Assembly (NCBI GenBank): GCA_003427395.1
Contig: BFEA01000073.1
Span: 3,575,608 to 3,623,091, forward strand
DNA length: 47,484 nucleotides
Source: Chara braunii
Lineage: Eukaryota > Streptophyta > Charophyceae > Charales > Characeae
Direction: 5' to 3'
Made by a program: the position numbers and the translations under genes. Positions within the stretch are counted from its first letter, which is position 1. The number at the start of each line of letters is the position of its first letter. The notes under the pieces were generated by a model. It was given only the letters and a program-made list of their open reading frames with translations. It searched no databases and was not told the origin of the DNA. Shown here piece after piece: positions 30,300-41,246 of this stretch.

Positions 30300-30480
30300 A
30301 ATGATCTTAGAAAATGCAGAAACTGTCCTAAGTAAAAATAAAGTTAGCTCAGAAAATGCAAAAATTGAACTAACGCCTATCGCTCTAGCACGTGGCGAGC
30401 AACTAAAGCAACTACCTGTCAAACTGAAACTCAGACTAAGTAGAGGCCTCACTCAGCCACATGCAGGTCAAACCACAATG
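30300..30480 (+). CDS. Small conserved frame, copy 2, ending at a GTAAGT site
   Basis: The frame reads ILENAETVLSKNKVSSENAK, IELTPIALARGEQLKQLPV, KLKLRLSRGL and HAGQTTM. A GTAAGTACTC splice-donor-like sequence follows at 30481. There is an internal ~26-bp duplication (TCAGAAAATG.A). Copy 3 has an open version and copy 1 an interrupted one. The protein is not recognised. The frame continues past the donor for about 20 codons, so splicing is only inferred. Hydrophilic and basic. It could be an exon of a transposon-encoded or captured protein, or chance persistence in a young repeat. Confidence 0.35.
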
Positions 30481-30579
30481 GTAAGTACTCTCACCTGCCC
30501 CAGGGTTAAACCTTGTCAAACAATAGTTCATAATCTTTCATGAGTTGTCCCTTTATGCCCAGCTTACATAAGGCATAAA

Positions 30580-31385
30580 GTCAAGCCACCCAAACTTATG
30601 GGACATGCCTAACTTAGTCATTGAGTATACACAAAACAGGGGGCACAACTACTTCTCTCTTCTTTGGGCACGTGACTAGGCCACCCTAGTCGCCCCGAAC
30701 TGTTTAAGTATCCCCACTTTATATAATTATCTGGACTTAATCTTATAAGGCGGCATATGACTGAACCGACAACTTAGTTCGAGGTCCAGCCTGCCCCTTC
30801 TTACCACCTGTTTACTGTTAGTTAGTACTCTTTTCCGTTTTGTGATAGGCTATAATCAGGTCACCCAAACTTATGGGACCCTGCCTGACTAGTCTGTTCA
30901 TAGATTGAATAGTAGTAAAGTATAAACAAATTATAGCCTTCGGGTTCCAAAATGTGTGAGGCATTGGGCCAGACCACCTAAACTTATGGGACATGTCTGG
31001 TCCTCTGTCTAATTCGTTTCTCTCTGATTCAACTTGTGCGTGGCATGGGGTCAAGGCCACCCAAACTTATGGGACATGCCTTGTCCTCAGCCAAAACTCC
31101 CTCAAAAATAAAACAGGAAGAGGCTGAGTCACCCAAACTTATGGGACATGCTCAGGCCTCCTCGTTCAGAACCAAAGGAGGCAGTGAAATCCCAAAGTAA
31201 TCAAGGCAACCAAACCACCCAAACTTATGGGACATGCTTGACTTCTATGAAAAATCAACCACAAACAGCCCTCGCAAGTCAGAGCAATCAGACCACCCAA
31301 ACTTATGGGACATGTCTGACTCTCCAAACAATTCTAAACTAAGCACAGCACCGAGTCTTCCCAAACTTATGGGGACTTCCCAGCC
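30580..31385 (-). repeat. Hairpin array B, copy 2 (inverted)
   Basis: Eight cores, reading ATGTCCCATAAGTTTGGGT on the minus strand, lie at 30587-30607, 30862-30883, 30975-30995, 31058-31078, 31130-31150, 31216-31236, 31294-31314 and 31360-31374. Stems include CAAGGC/GCCTTG, GGCTGAG/CTCAGGCC, CCAGAC/GTCTGG and TCAGAC/GTCTGA. A reduced unit with perfect 7-bp arms (GACTAGG-CCAC-CCTAGTC) is at 30674-30691. Confidence 0.9.
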
Positions 31386-32275
31386 TTCAATGACCCAGCC
31401 AAATATCAGACAAAACTGTCCTTCTCCCAGCCTCCCCCCTGATGCACACCTTTTGTTTCACAATCTGCTTTCAAACAATCAACAAAGCTGAAATTGAGAT
31501 TACACATGTATTCCTTTATTTAAGTCCGGATTATATTCTGAAGTCAAACTCAAAGTCAAAGTAAAATACATGCAGTATGCTGAGTCAACCATAGCAAGAT
31601 GTACAGATAGGGGTTATAACTCAGTTTATAGAGGGAGAACGAAATCTTTACCCCTTGGTTCCCTGCCTCCAGAACTCCTCCTTAGTTCCAGCAGAGCTCC
31701 CGCAATCGGTGAGGTGAACCTCCCACAGAGTCTTGCTGCGGACCTACGGGCTGCAATCCCGCCTGCCGCCTTCCTCCCAGAACCAAAGGACTAAACTTAG
31801 AGTCAGAAGAACAGAAGAAGCAGCGTTGAGAGTCTCAGATACAAGAAGGGTGCTCTAAGACTCGCGCAAGAGGGCGTTGGTTCCTTCACTCGCATGAGGG
31901 TCCCGCAGTGATGACCAAAATGCACAACAACTTAGTCAACCCGAAGTGAAACTGTTGACAACCGGCCCTCTGATGAATCTTCCAGTCGCAGCGGTAGTCC
32001 CCTTCACAAGCCTGATCATGGCACCAAGTCCCACTACCTTGATCTCAGATAACACCGTTGCCTGGCAATAACTTTCACTTCCCTCACACCTCGTCAAATT
32101 GTTGGCAACGCGTAGCCACCTGCAACAAACGCAGCCCACCCAGTCAACGACGGTCGAACTGCCTTTTCTCAGACGACCCCCTCGTAGCCTCCTCAAGTCG
32201 TAACGCCTCCGCTAGCTTGTAACAGATGAACTGCCGCAATCGAACTCTCTATTGACGGACACAGTAGCCATATAT

Positions 32276-32403
32276 TTCAAAGTTCAACTTGTCTAAATTA
32301 TATATATGGCTTTGTAAAAATCTGGGAAGTCTCATTTTCTAAAGGGAGTGCTGCCCAAATTTTTGTTGGTTCAGGGACTTAGACAAAAGTTGGACTTTGG
32401 AAA
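32276..32403 (+). repeat. Long stem-loop unit (family D), copy 2
   Basis: TTTCAAAGTTCAACTTGTCT at the left pairs with AGACAAAAGTTGGACTTTGG at the right, giving ~23-bp arms around an ~80-nt core with AGGGAGTGCTGCCCAAATTT. The same unit lies at about 39650-39780. Confidence 0.75.
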
Positions 32404-32786
32404 GTTGAAGACTATTCCTGTTTTCATATTTGAGCTGATATAAATTCTGGAAAGACACTTTTCCTACGGGAAGTGTTGCCGAAATTTTCTTATTTTAAAA
32501 GAGATAGACTATATTTTGACAGGTGACGACTCTTATGATCCACCCTGAATACGGGAGATTCTGCCATCAGTCTACCTTGCCTTGGACACTTGCTTAGAGG
32601 TAGATTAAAACTTAGTTAATTAGGAAGAGTTTGAGTGAGATTGTGATATGAAGATTAGTCTCCATGGACTTATAGGTTTAACTTAGGGATTGGTCTGTCT
32701 TGTGTTACAGGTCATCTTGATTGATTCTGATTCAAGATCATGACTAGACTCAGCTTGATCTTACGAGGATCACCTTCTGTTATCAC

Positions 32787-32824
32787 CTGTCTCTTATACA
32801 CATCTAGATGTGTATAAGAGACAG
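32787..32824. other. Nextera mate-pair junction adapter (artefact)
   Basis: Exact 38-bp head-to-head mosaic end. The flanking ACCTTCTGTTATCAC is present on both sides, whereas paralogous copy 3 (40127-40141) has it once. Reads were therefore joined through the adapter. Confidence 0.98.
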
Positions 32825-34310
32825 ACCTTCTGTTATCACTGATAACACGTCGGTTGCCGATTCGTCGGTTTACGATTCAACTCCAATCCATTCTTGTCAC
32901 TCAACCTAAAGGCTGTAGCCATGTGGTTTAATCTGTTTTATTGTGTTTTTACCCGGACTTTATTGAATGGTCATTTAACAAAGATACTGAGTATTTTATT
33001 GTTGGGAGGGTGCGCTAAGGTTGAGGTTTGTATGGCTAAAAGCAAGGGGTGTGAGTGAAGAGAATGGTTGAAGTTGACCCCGTATAGGGTGTGAACTCTT
33101 GTTAAATCTTTGATGTGATTGCATGTATGTTTGTGGTTCGGATTCTGGATTTGATTGACTGCGATCACATACATACATATGGCTGAGAGGAGTCTCACTG
33201 TTATTGTGAGAAGTGATCATCACATATTTATAACCCTGTATATATATGTAAATACATATTTCTTGGGCGTTTTTCGCGAGGCCTACAGTGATTGCGCGTA
33301 AAGGCGAGACAGATTATGTTTTAAAGGAAAAAGGGAGATTCCTTGTTATCCTTTGCTTTTTATAATTTATTGTTGGACGTTGTAGTCCGTGGCAGCCGTC
33401 AAAGTCAAACCCCTTGCCTTCTCTCCCGGCCCTAGGTGAAGGAGCTGGTCTCAAGGGCAATAAGAGACGATTGTCACCACATGTATGAACTTGTATACCA
33501 TCCACTCTCCGCAGGGTGCAGAAGAGGGTGTGGTTCTCAATCGCACTTAACGGTTGTCCAGCGTCAAGAGATCAATCCCTCAAGGCGCGTGTCAGCCGAC
33601 ACTTGAGTGTCGAATGCGACCTCGAGATTAACGAGGACCGCATGAGTATAGGTACTACATAGTACGCCATCATCGCGACCGCTTGCGTACGCTTGCATTG
33701 CGAGTCCATATGAGTTAGCCCTGCGTCCCCGCGGTTTTATACTAAGTCTCGCGCGAGACGCCTATCCGATTTCTGCATCGGAAAGTTGTGGGATAACTAC
33801 TAAGGGACTGGGAGTGTTGTCGCGTTGTTTGTTCAGTGTCATTCTGTATATGTATATGTATGTGTGTGTGTGTGTGTGTTTTTATTTTTATGTTCCTTAT
33901 AGTGGTGTGCGCGTGGCATGTGGGATGCGTCCTGGTCGACCGGTGACGAGTCGCTCTTGGGACCTCAGCCCCCCAAGATGCCGGTTCGCACGCGGGTTCG
34001 ATAGAGGTGTAATACCCCGCGTACCGCTTATGCTACAGCGAACGAGAAACGCCCTCGGCTGGTCCACCTCTGCGATTGCAGCTGATTAGTTTTTGTACTG
34101 TGGACTGGTAGCTCAGAGGGGATACGCCCACCAAAGGGAAGTGATAACTCCTGTAAGGTGGAGGTAAGTTGTGCCTCGTGTAGGCCCTATCCTATCGTAG
34201 GGGCTCGCGAGAGGTATGGCTAGCGCACTCGGCCGGAGCGGCTTGTGGAAGCTCCATATGTATTCACGACGAAGGAATGGACCAACTTTTGCGTGAGGCA
34301 AAACGAAAGA

Positions 34311-36507
34311 TTTTTGTTGAGCTTTTTATGACTAATCGATTGATGGCATTAGATAGAGGGCGAGTGAGAGTTGATTGTGTGAGGTGGTTGTGGCTAGTGC
34401 AGTAACGATGGCACAGGAAGGATAGACGTTTTGACTATGTGCTCACGTACTTTGGCTAGTATGATGGTAGTCAAAGTTGGTATTTTTTTTGATCCTGATA
34501 ATTGGCGGATTTGGATGATGCTTCACATGTTTGATATGGCTAAGGTGAGATGAGGAGGTATCAGCACGGCTAATCGCAGGGTAGACCCTATAAGGTACCT
34601 ATTATGGCTAAAATAGTTACCTATAAGGTACCTATTATGGCTAAAATAGTTACCTAAGTGGTCGTAAAAGGCTTTAGGGTACGTTGGGTTTAGGGTGAGG
34701 CCAAAGACGAGTAAGGGAGCCTATTATGTTAGACATCATCAAGGGACTTCGAGGAGAGTTAGGCTAAGGAGGCCAAAGGCTTTATGAATCTGAATATGGG
34801 ATTCCTGAGTCTGGGTTCTAAGTGGTGGTTTGGGTTATATAGGCATGAAAGTGTGAGGTCTGCCACGTGCAATGTGTTTGAGCTGGGCGTATATAGCAGT
34901 GAATGGGTGTAGTGAGCACCGTACTATGACCTCAATAGAAAGGACTACGGGAAGTAGTAGATTTGCATGACACCCTTTTTGTTAAAGGAGGGTATCTGAT
35001 CCTAGAGGCAGTCGGAGTAACAGTGAAGGAGCTAACACTAAACTATTTTACTTATCTTTGATGGGGCAATGAGTAGTAATTGATGTTAGACCTTCGCTTG
35101 AACCTTTCTTAGGTTTGAACCATCCACTTGAATCTATGAGTTGGAACTATGGACTTGAGAACAATTGTTTGGGGGCATTTCTATTGAGTTATATGTTGAA
35201 CTCATTCCTATATGCCAGATACTGTCTGAGGAAGTTTGCCTAACGACTGATTGTGTGAGGCTATGTGCTTGATGATTATATTCCTTTGATAATTATCCTT
35301 GTCATAAATATTTATATGGGTCATGTGTCTGAAGTATGTATTTGAACTATTCAGTCTGCAATGATATGTATGAGTGTCTCAAGTCCAATTATCGATTTAT
35401 AGTTGTCTATTAAGGTTTGTGTGTTTGGTTTGCTCCTCAAAGAGGGGGTAGAGATATTATGCAAAATCCACGCCTGATGCGGATTCAGAGGTGAACGGAG
35501 TGACCGCCTCTTGAAGATAAGTACTTCTCAGGTAGTGGCCAATGTGTAAGGTCTGCCCTAAGAAAGGTTGCAATCATATGTTATTGTTCCCCTAAGAAAT
35601 GACTTTGAAGAAGTTATAATCTTGTCTTGGAGGCAGTAGTGAGACCCACGTTGGAACTATGTTCCTGGTCCATAGTAGGGTGTTGCTGTTGTATCTTTTA
35701 TGATAAAATGACTACACTACTACTGAATAGGAGGAAAGTGTTAGAGCCTTGTTAGGCCATGGTCTATAAGGGAAACAACTATTATTGGCCATATAAAAGT
35801 AGGGGGTGAATCCCCAACTATTTTTGTGTCAAGTGGGTTCACCAACACAGGACGGGGTGACACCACCCGAAGCGTGTATGGTGAGGTTGTTTATTTTATT
35901 GACAAGGGTATGCAAGGTACAAGTGCTGGAATCGGAGGGAGAAGCAGTGAGGCTTGATCCTTGAGTGAGACTCGGGGATTTAAGATGCTATCCTTTCTAA
36001 AAAGGATTACACTGCCCCTCGCCACAGTATACTTTTGTCAAAGTAGGGGAGTAAAGTGTGGTACTCTCACAAGAATTATGTCTGAGAGTATTAATTGTTA
36101 GCAAACATATCTCTGACCATAATGTGCCTATCATATGTTATGCCTGTTGATATAAGTCCGTCGTTGTGAGATATTTGTATATGCTTTGAATAACTGACTA
36201 ACTTGTGTATGATGTGTTTGATTATTATGGGTATTATTGTTGTCAGTTACTATGGTAATATATCATTTTTCATGAGTGTTATAATTGTGAATTTTTGATA
36301 TCTATGAATGCAATATTATCGTGATATATTACCATTATTGTTTTCTCTAAGTTGGGTGGTCTTAAACGCTGAAAAGGATGAATTCTGGTGAAAGATGATA
36401 CGAAGCCGAGGCTTCAGGGGTAGCAGTTGTACAACGTGATTGTCAGTATAGTAACGGAAGACGTTTGCTGATGGGCAGAACCCTGACCAAAGCGAACGCA
36501 AATCAGG
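34311..36507. other. No gene seen
   Basis: AT-rich sequence after the repeat copy. A perfect 33-bp tandem duplication (34588-34653) and an ATGGTAATATATCA / TGATATATTACCAT inverted pair (36251-36334) are the only structures noted. Confidence 0.5.
34588..34653. repeat. Perfect 33-bp tandem duplication
   Basis: CTATAAGGTACCTATTATGG... at 34588-34620 is repeated at 34621-34653. Confidence 0.95.
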
Positions 36508-36816
36508 ATGCCTTATGCAAAGGAAGATCCTAATGTGGTCTTGTCCGTCAAAAGGGAAGATGGGCTCGAGGTATCCTTACCGAGGAAAGTCAAGGAAGGA
36601 GAGTATATCTCTTCCTGGTGGGGCGTGCTGATAGACAAGGGAATCTTTGTCTGGATCAAGTCCGACTTTGATGATGATAAAGATTGTGCGATCGTGAGGG
36701 TAACCCTGTACGCATCTTCCTCATTCTTGGTCAAGCATGGGGTCGAGTTGGCACTTGGGCACGGGAGCATGCTTGTGATGCCATTGAGAATAGTTGAGGG
36801 AGCTGCGACAAAATGA
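36508..36816 (+). CDS. Unrecognised 102-codon open frame
   Basis: Starts at ATG (MPYAKEDPNVVLSVKRE) and runs to a stop after VEGAATK. Composition is protein-like, with balanced charge and alternating hydrophobic and charged positions (VKEGEYISSWWGVLIDKG, VRVTLYASSSF), unlike most frames nearby. It might be a small beta-rich domain or an exon. No signal peptide or membrane segment. An ATG-rich, AT-rich upstream region gives no clear promoter. I do not recognise a family. It could be part of an unidentified retroelement or a real exon. Confidence 0.35.
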   Translation: MPYAKEDPNVVLSVKREDGLEVSLPRKVKEGEYISSWWGVLIDKGIFVWIKSDFDDDKDCAIVRVTLYASSSFLVKHGVELALGHGSMLVMPLRIVEGAATK

Positions 36817-38389
36817 ACAAGAAGAAGGGTCCGTGAAGGGGAAGAGCGAATGGTAACCCATGTAGAAGTTAAACGTGGGATGAGTTTGGGTTTCCTTCTG
36901 CCCCATTACGAATCGTCCTGCCTGAGTTCTTGGTAGAGAAGTGTTTCGGGGGACAGACAAGGGTGAAGGCCGGAGCGGAAGCCGCTTTGAGGGCGGGCGA
37001 ATGGGGATATGAGCGTTTTACGTGCGAACTGATATAAGGTCTGTGCCTGGACCAAAGGTTTTTACCCCATGGTCAAGGACTAAGGGACATGGTCAATATT
37101 GTGGATGCCTATGCGAACTCCCATGATCCAGATCACATGGTTGTAGATTGGGATGAGGTCCGGGCAGTAGCAGGGCGAAAGAGGATGCCCTTGTGTTTTG
37201 CCGAAATGCGTCTCTCATGAGCTTGTGTATATACGTGTACATGGGAGCCAAGGTAGAAGGCTAACTGATTGTGTGATTCTGGCCCTGTGTTTTAGTTTAG
37301 AGGACCTTGACTATATACGGAACGGGTTGGAAGAGGTGTATATATGCCTTTAGTATATTATGTGTATATGTCAGATCATAAGAGGCCTCAGGTTAAATTG
37401 GATAAGCAGGTCTTCAAGCTTTTGCATCTATTCAAGGGTAGATTGGTTAGAGTATAAGAATGAGCGTCACGTATATATGGGTCGTTGAACCTAAGAAACG
37501 GATGTGAATATTGTTTGTAATATAGACCTGAGTACATCATGAGGTCATGTGAGGATGGGATCTTATTAGGAGGACTGAGTTGGTTTTGATTGTGACATTT
37601 GTCCTTCTTTAAGATGTATACCTTCATCCAGGAATGTCTTCCTTTGATTCAATGTAGGATGATTGTGTTTTGGGACTGAGCTTATTTTTAACCATACCAC
37701 CCTGAGTTGTAAAAGGGGTACGTGCCCATACGGTTGTATATAGGAGCTGCTTTAAATTGAGTAAGTCATGAGTTATGGTTTCAGGATGCTATAACCTCGA
37801 GAGTTAGTGTGCTAAACCTCTTGCTATGTGAGTTGTGCTGAGATATGAGAGAGGAGTATGCACAACGTCTTGATTCGAGGCTGTTGTAAACTTATGATTG
37901 ATTGAGGTGTGACGGACCTTGTGTTACGGGTTGGATATTTGGATATGTCTTGGGTTACTTGGATCCCTCCAAATTGAGGGGTGTGATTACGCCCTGTTCA
38001 AAGCTGTTTCAGTTTAGCTCTGACTAAGAAGGCTATGATATTTTTGGACAGTACTGGGTTACTGGTGCCAGTTTGAGTTGAGATTGTTCAACTCTATGTG
38101 TATATATGTAATTCAAGACCATATTGGTTGGTCTTTGAGTTATGATATTATACCCTGAACATATATTGAGTTAAGAGATTATCTGATACTATTTCTTGTA
38201 TATGGCGATCACAGTCACTCTCACATGCGCAGTATTATCCTGATGTATGGTGGTTTTATGTGAAGAGATGTATGAAAAACATCTCGTGTACTGTGTATTT
38301 CGTGAATGAGAATGGATGTGAACTGCTTACTCTTCGGTATACTCGTGCGATCTGCCCATGGGCGGGTGATAGGGTCGTGTATGTCTACT
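36817..38389. other. No gene seen
   Basis: AT-rich, with no frame above about 80 codons and no repeat recognised. Confidence 0.5.
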
Positions 38390-38487
38390 TTCAAACAATC
38401 AACAAAGCTGAAACTGAGATTACACAGGCGGAGGTTGGGAGAAGTACAGTTTTGTATGATGTTTGACTGGGTTATTTAAGGTTGGGA

Positions 38488-39262
38488 AGTCCCCATAAGT
38501 TTGGGGAGACCCATGCTTTGCTTAGTTTAAAATTGCTTGGAGAGTCAGACATGTCCCATAAGTTTTTGTGGTCTGATTGCTCTGACTTGCGAGGGCTGTC
38601 TCTGGTTGATTTTTCATAGGAGCCAAGCATGTCTCATAAGTTTGGGTGACTTGGATGCCTTGATTACTTTGGGATTTCACTGTTTCCTTTGGTTCTGAAC
38701 GAGGAGGCCTGAGCATGTCCCATAAGTTTGGGTGACTCAGCCTCTTCCTGTTTTATGTCAGAGGGAGTTTTGGTTGAGGACAAGGCATGTCCCATAAGTT
38801 TGGGTGACCTTGACCCCATGCCACGCACAAGTTGAATCAGAGAGAAACGAATCAGACAGAGGACTAGACATGTCCCATAAGTTTGGGTGGCACATGTTGG
38901 AACCTGAAGGCTATAATTTGGTTATACTTTACTACTATTCAATCTATAAACATGCTAGTCAGGCAGAGTCTCATAAGTTTGGATGACCTGACTATAGCCT
39001 ATCACAAAACTGAAGAGAGTACGAACTAAGAGTAAACTGGTGGTAAGAAGGGACAGGCTGGAACTCGAACTAAGTTGTCGGTTCAGTCATATGCCGCCTT
39101 ATAAGACTAAGTCCAGATAATTATATAAAATGGGGATACTTAAACAGTTCAGGGCGACTAGGGTGACGTAGTCACGTGCCCAAAGAAGAGAGAAGTAGTT
39201 GTGCCCCATGTTTTGTGTATACTCAATGACTAAGTTAGGCATGTCCCATAAGTTTGGGTGAC
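38488..39262 (+). repeat. Hairpin array B, copy 3
   Basis: Cores at 38491-38506, 38550-38570, 38628-38648, 38714-38734, 38786-38806, 38869-38889, 38964-38985 and 39240-39260. A reduced unit, GACTA-GGGTGACG-TAGTC, is at 39156-39173. Stems include CCAAG/CTTGG, CAAGG/CCTTG, CCTGAG/CTCAG, GTCAGG/CCTGAC and TCAGAC/GTCTGA. Flanks between units align with array A. Confidence 0.9.
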
Positions 39263-39366
39263 CTGACTTTATGCCTTATGTAAGTTGGGTATAAAGGGAC
39301 AACTCATGAAGGATTATGAACTATTGTTTGACAAGGTTTAACCCTGGGGCTGGTGAGAGTACTTAC

Positions 39367-39546
39367 CATTGTGGTTTGGCCTACATGTGGCTGAGTGAGG
39401 CCTCTACTCAGCCTGAGTTTCAGTTTGACAGGTAGTTGCTTTAGTTGCTCGCCACGTGCTAGAGCGATAGGAGTTAGTTCAATTTCTGCATTTTCTGAGC
39501 TAACTTTATTTTTACTTAGGTCAATTTCAACATTTTCTGAGATCAT
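39367..39546 (-). CDS. Small conserved frame, copy 3, ending at a GTAAGT site
   Basis: MISENVEIDLSKNKVSSENA, then EIELTPIALARGEQLKQLPV and the tail HVGQTTM, followed by GTAAGT (39366-39361). It is open from the first Met and differs little from copy 2. No known domain. Coding status is supported only by persistence across copies and the donor-like end. Confidence 0.35.
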
Positions 39547-39554
39547 TTGTTATA

Positions 39555-39900
39555 CTTGGCTTTGTATAAATTTTGGTAAGCTACTTTCTCTACGAGAAGC
39601 GCCGCCGAAATTTCTGCAAATCCCAGACGTTAGTCCAATTTTTACTTTTCAAAGTTCAACTTGTCTAAATTATATATATATGGTTTAGTAGAAATATGGG
39701 AAGTCTCATTTTCTAAAAGGAGTACTGCCCAATTTTTTGCTGATTCAGGGACTTAGACAAAAGTTGGACTTTGAAAAGTTGAAGACTATTCCTGTTTTCA
39801 TATTTTGGCTGATATAAATTATGGAACGACACTTTTCCTACGGGAAACGCTGCCGAAATTTTCTAAGTTTTTTAAGAGATAGACTATATTTTGACAGGTG
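39555..39900 (+). repeat. Long stem-loop units (family D), copy 3
   Basis: Three units around GAAGCGCCGCCGAAATTTC (39596), GGAGTACTGCCCAATTTTTTG (39719) and GGGAAACGCTGCCGAAATTTTC (39842). The middle one has ~24-bp complementary arms (CTTTTCAAAGTTCAAC / GTTGGACTTTGAAAAG). Confidence 0.75.
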
Positions 39901-40805
39901 GCGACTTTGACGATCCAACCTGAACAGGGAAGATTCTGCCATCAGTCTACCTTGCTTTGGACACTTGCTTAGAGGTAGATTAAAGCTTATAGTTGGAGAT
40001 CAGTCTTCATCAAACTCCATGGACTTATAGGTTTAACTTAGGGATTGGTCTGTCTTGTGTTACAGGTCATCTTGATTGATTCTGATTCAAGATCATGACT
40101 AGACTCAGCTTGATCTTACGAGGATCACCTTCTGTTATCACTGATAACACGTCGGTTGCCGATTCGTCGGTTTACGATTCAACTCCAATCCATTCTTGTC
40201 ACTCAACCTAAAGGTTGTAGCGTTGTGGTTTAATCTGTTTCATTGTGTTTTTACCCGGACTTTATTGAATGGTCATTTAACAAAGATACTGAGTATTTTA
40301 TTGTTGGGAGGGTGCGCTGACGTTGAGGTTTGTATGGCTAAAAGCAAGGGTTGTGAGTGCAGAGAATGGTTGAAGTTGACCCCGTATAGGGTGTGAACTC
40401 TTGTTGAATCTTTGATGTGATTGCAGGTATGTTTCTGGTTTGGATTCTGGATTTGATTGTCTGCGATCGCATACATACATATGGCTGAGAGGAGTCCCAT
40501 TGTGATTGTGAGAAGTGATCATCACATATTTATAACCCTGTATATATATGTAAATACATATGTCTTGGACGTTTTTCGCGCGGCCTACAGTGATCGCGCG
40601 TAACGGTTAGACAGATTATGTTTTAAAGGAAAAAGGGAGATTCCTTGTTATCCTCTGCTTTTTAGAATTTATAGTTGGACGTTGTAGTCCGTCGCAGTCG
40701 TCAAAGTCAAACCCCTTGACTTCTCTCCAGACCCTAGGTGAAAGAGTTGGTCTCGAGGGCGACGCCTATCCGATTTCCGCATCGGAAAGTTATGGGATAG
40801 CTACT

Positions 40806-41246
40806 AAGGGACTAGGAGTGTTGTCGCATTGTTTGTTCAATGTCGTTCTGTATATGTATATGTACGTGCGTGTGTGTGTGTGTTTTTAATTTTATGAGCC
40901 TTATAGTGGTGTGCACGTGGCATGTGGGATGCGTCCTAGTCGACCGACGACAAGTCGTGCTTGGGACCTCAGCCCCTAAGATGTCGGTTCGCGAGCGGGT
41001 TCGATAGAGGAGTAATACCGCGCGTAAGGGACTAGGAGTGTTGTCGCGTTGTTTGTTCAGTGTCGTTCTGTATATGTATATGTACGTGCGTGTGTGTGTG
41101 TGTTTTTAATTTTATGTTCCTTATAGTAGTGTGCGCGTGACATGTGGGATGCGTCCTAGTCGACTGACGACGAGTCGTGCTTGGGACCTCAGCCCCTAAG
41201 ATGTCGGTTCGCGAGCGGGTTCGATAGAGGCGTAACACCGCGCGTA
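40806..41246. repeat. Tandem duplication, ~220 bp x2
   Basis: Both units start AGGGACTAGGAGTGTTGTCG, include a (TG)n tract and end GTTCGATAGAGG.GTAA.ACCG. Copies 1 and 2 have this segment once. Confidence 0.93.

Larger units (their letters stand above)
30288..32200 (-). mobile_element. Large repeat family, copy 2, inverted half
   Basis: Reverse complement of the leader, array and small-frame block of copies 1 and 3. Homology ends sharply at about 30288 (CCAAGTATAAC). The remaining half of this copy lies at 32276-34310 in the opposite (plus) orientation, so an inversion or fold-back event split it. Confidence 0.75.
32276..34310 (+). mobile_element. Large repeat family, copy 2, second half
   Basis: Aligns with 39651-41525 at high identity: stem-loop units, the TGATAACACGTCGGTTGCCG block, an AT-rich part, a TTTTTCGCG...CCTAGGTGAA block and the GC-rich terminal block. 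Copy 3 lacks about 300 bp present here (roughly 33460-33755). An adapter artefact sits at 32787-32824. Confidence 0.85.

Noticed and set aside
30580-31385. CRISPR-like reading of the regularly spaced repeats
   Set aside because: The DNA is eukaryotic and spacers are homologous between copies. The repeats have unit-specific stems and there are no cas genes.
31936-32196. Minus frame at 31936-32196 as a separate gene
   Set aside because: It is the inverted leader of the repeat family, and the homologous plus copy at 23264-23560 does not keep this frame throughout.
32971-33223. Overlapping minus frames repeated at 40273-40525
   Set aside because: Open in both copies only because the copies are nearly identical. 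Two frames are conserved at once, which argues against coding.
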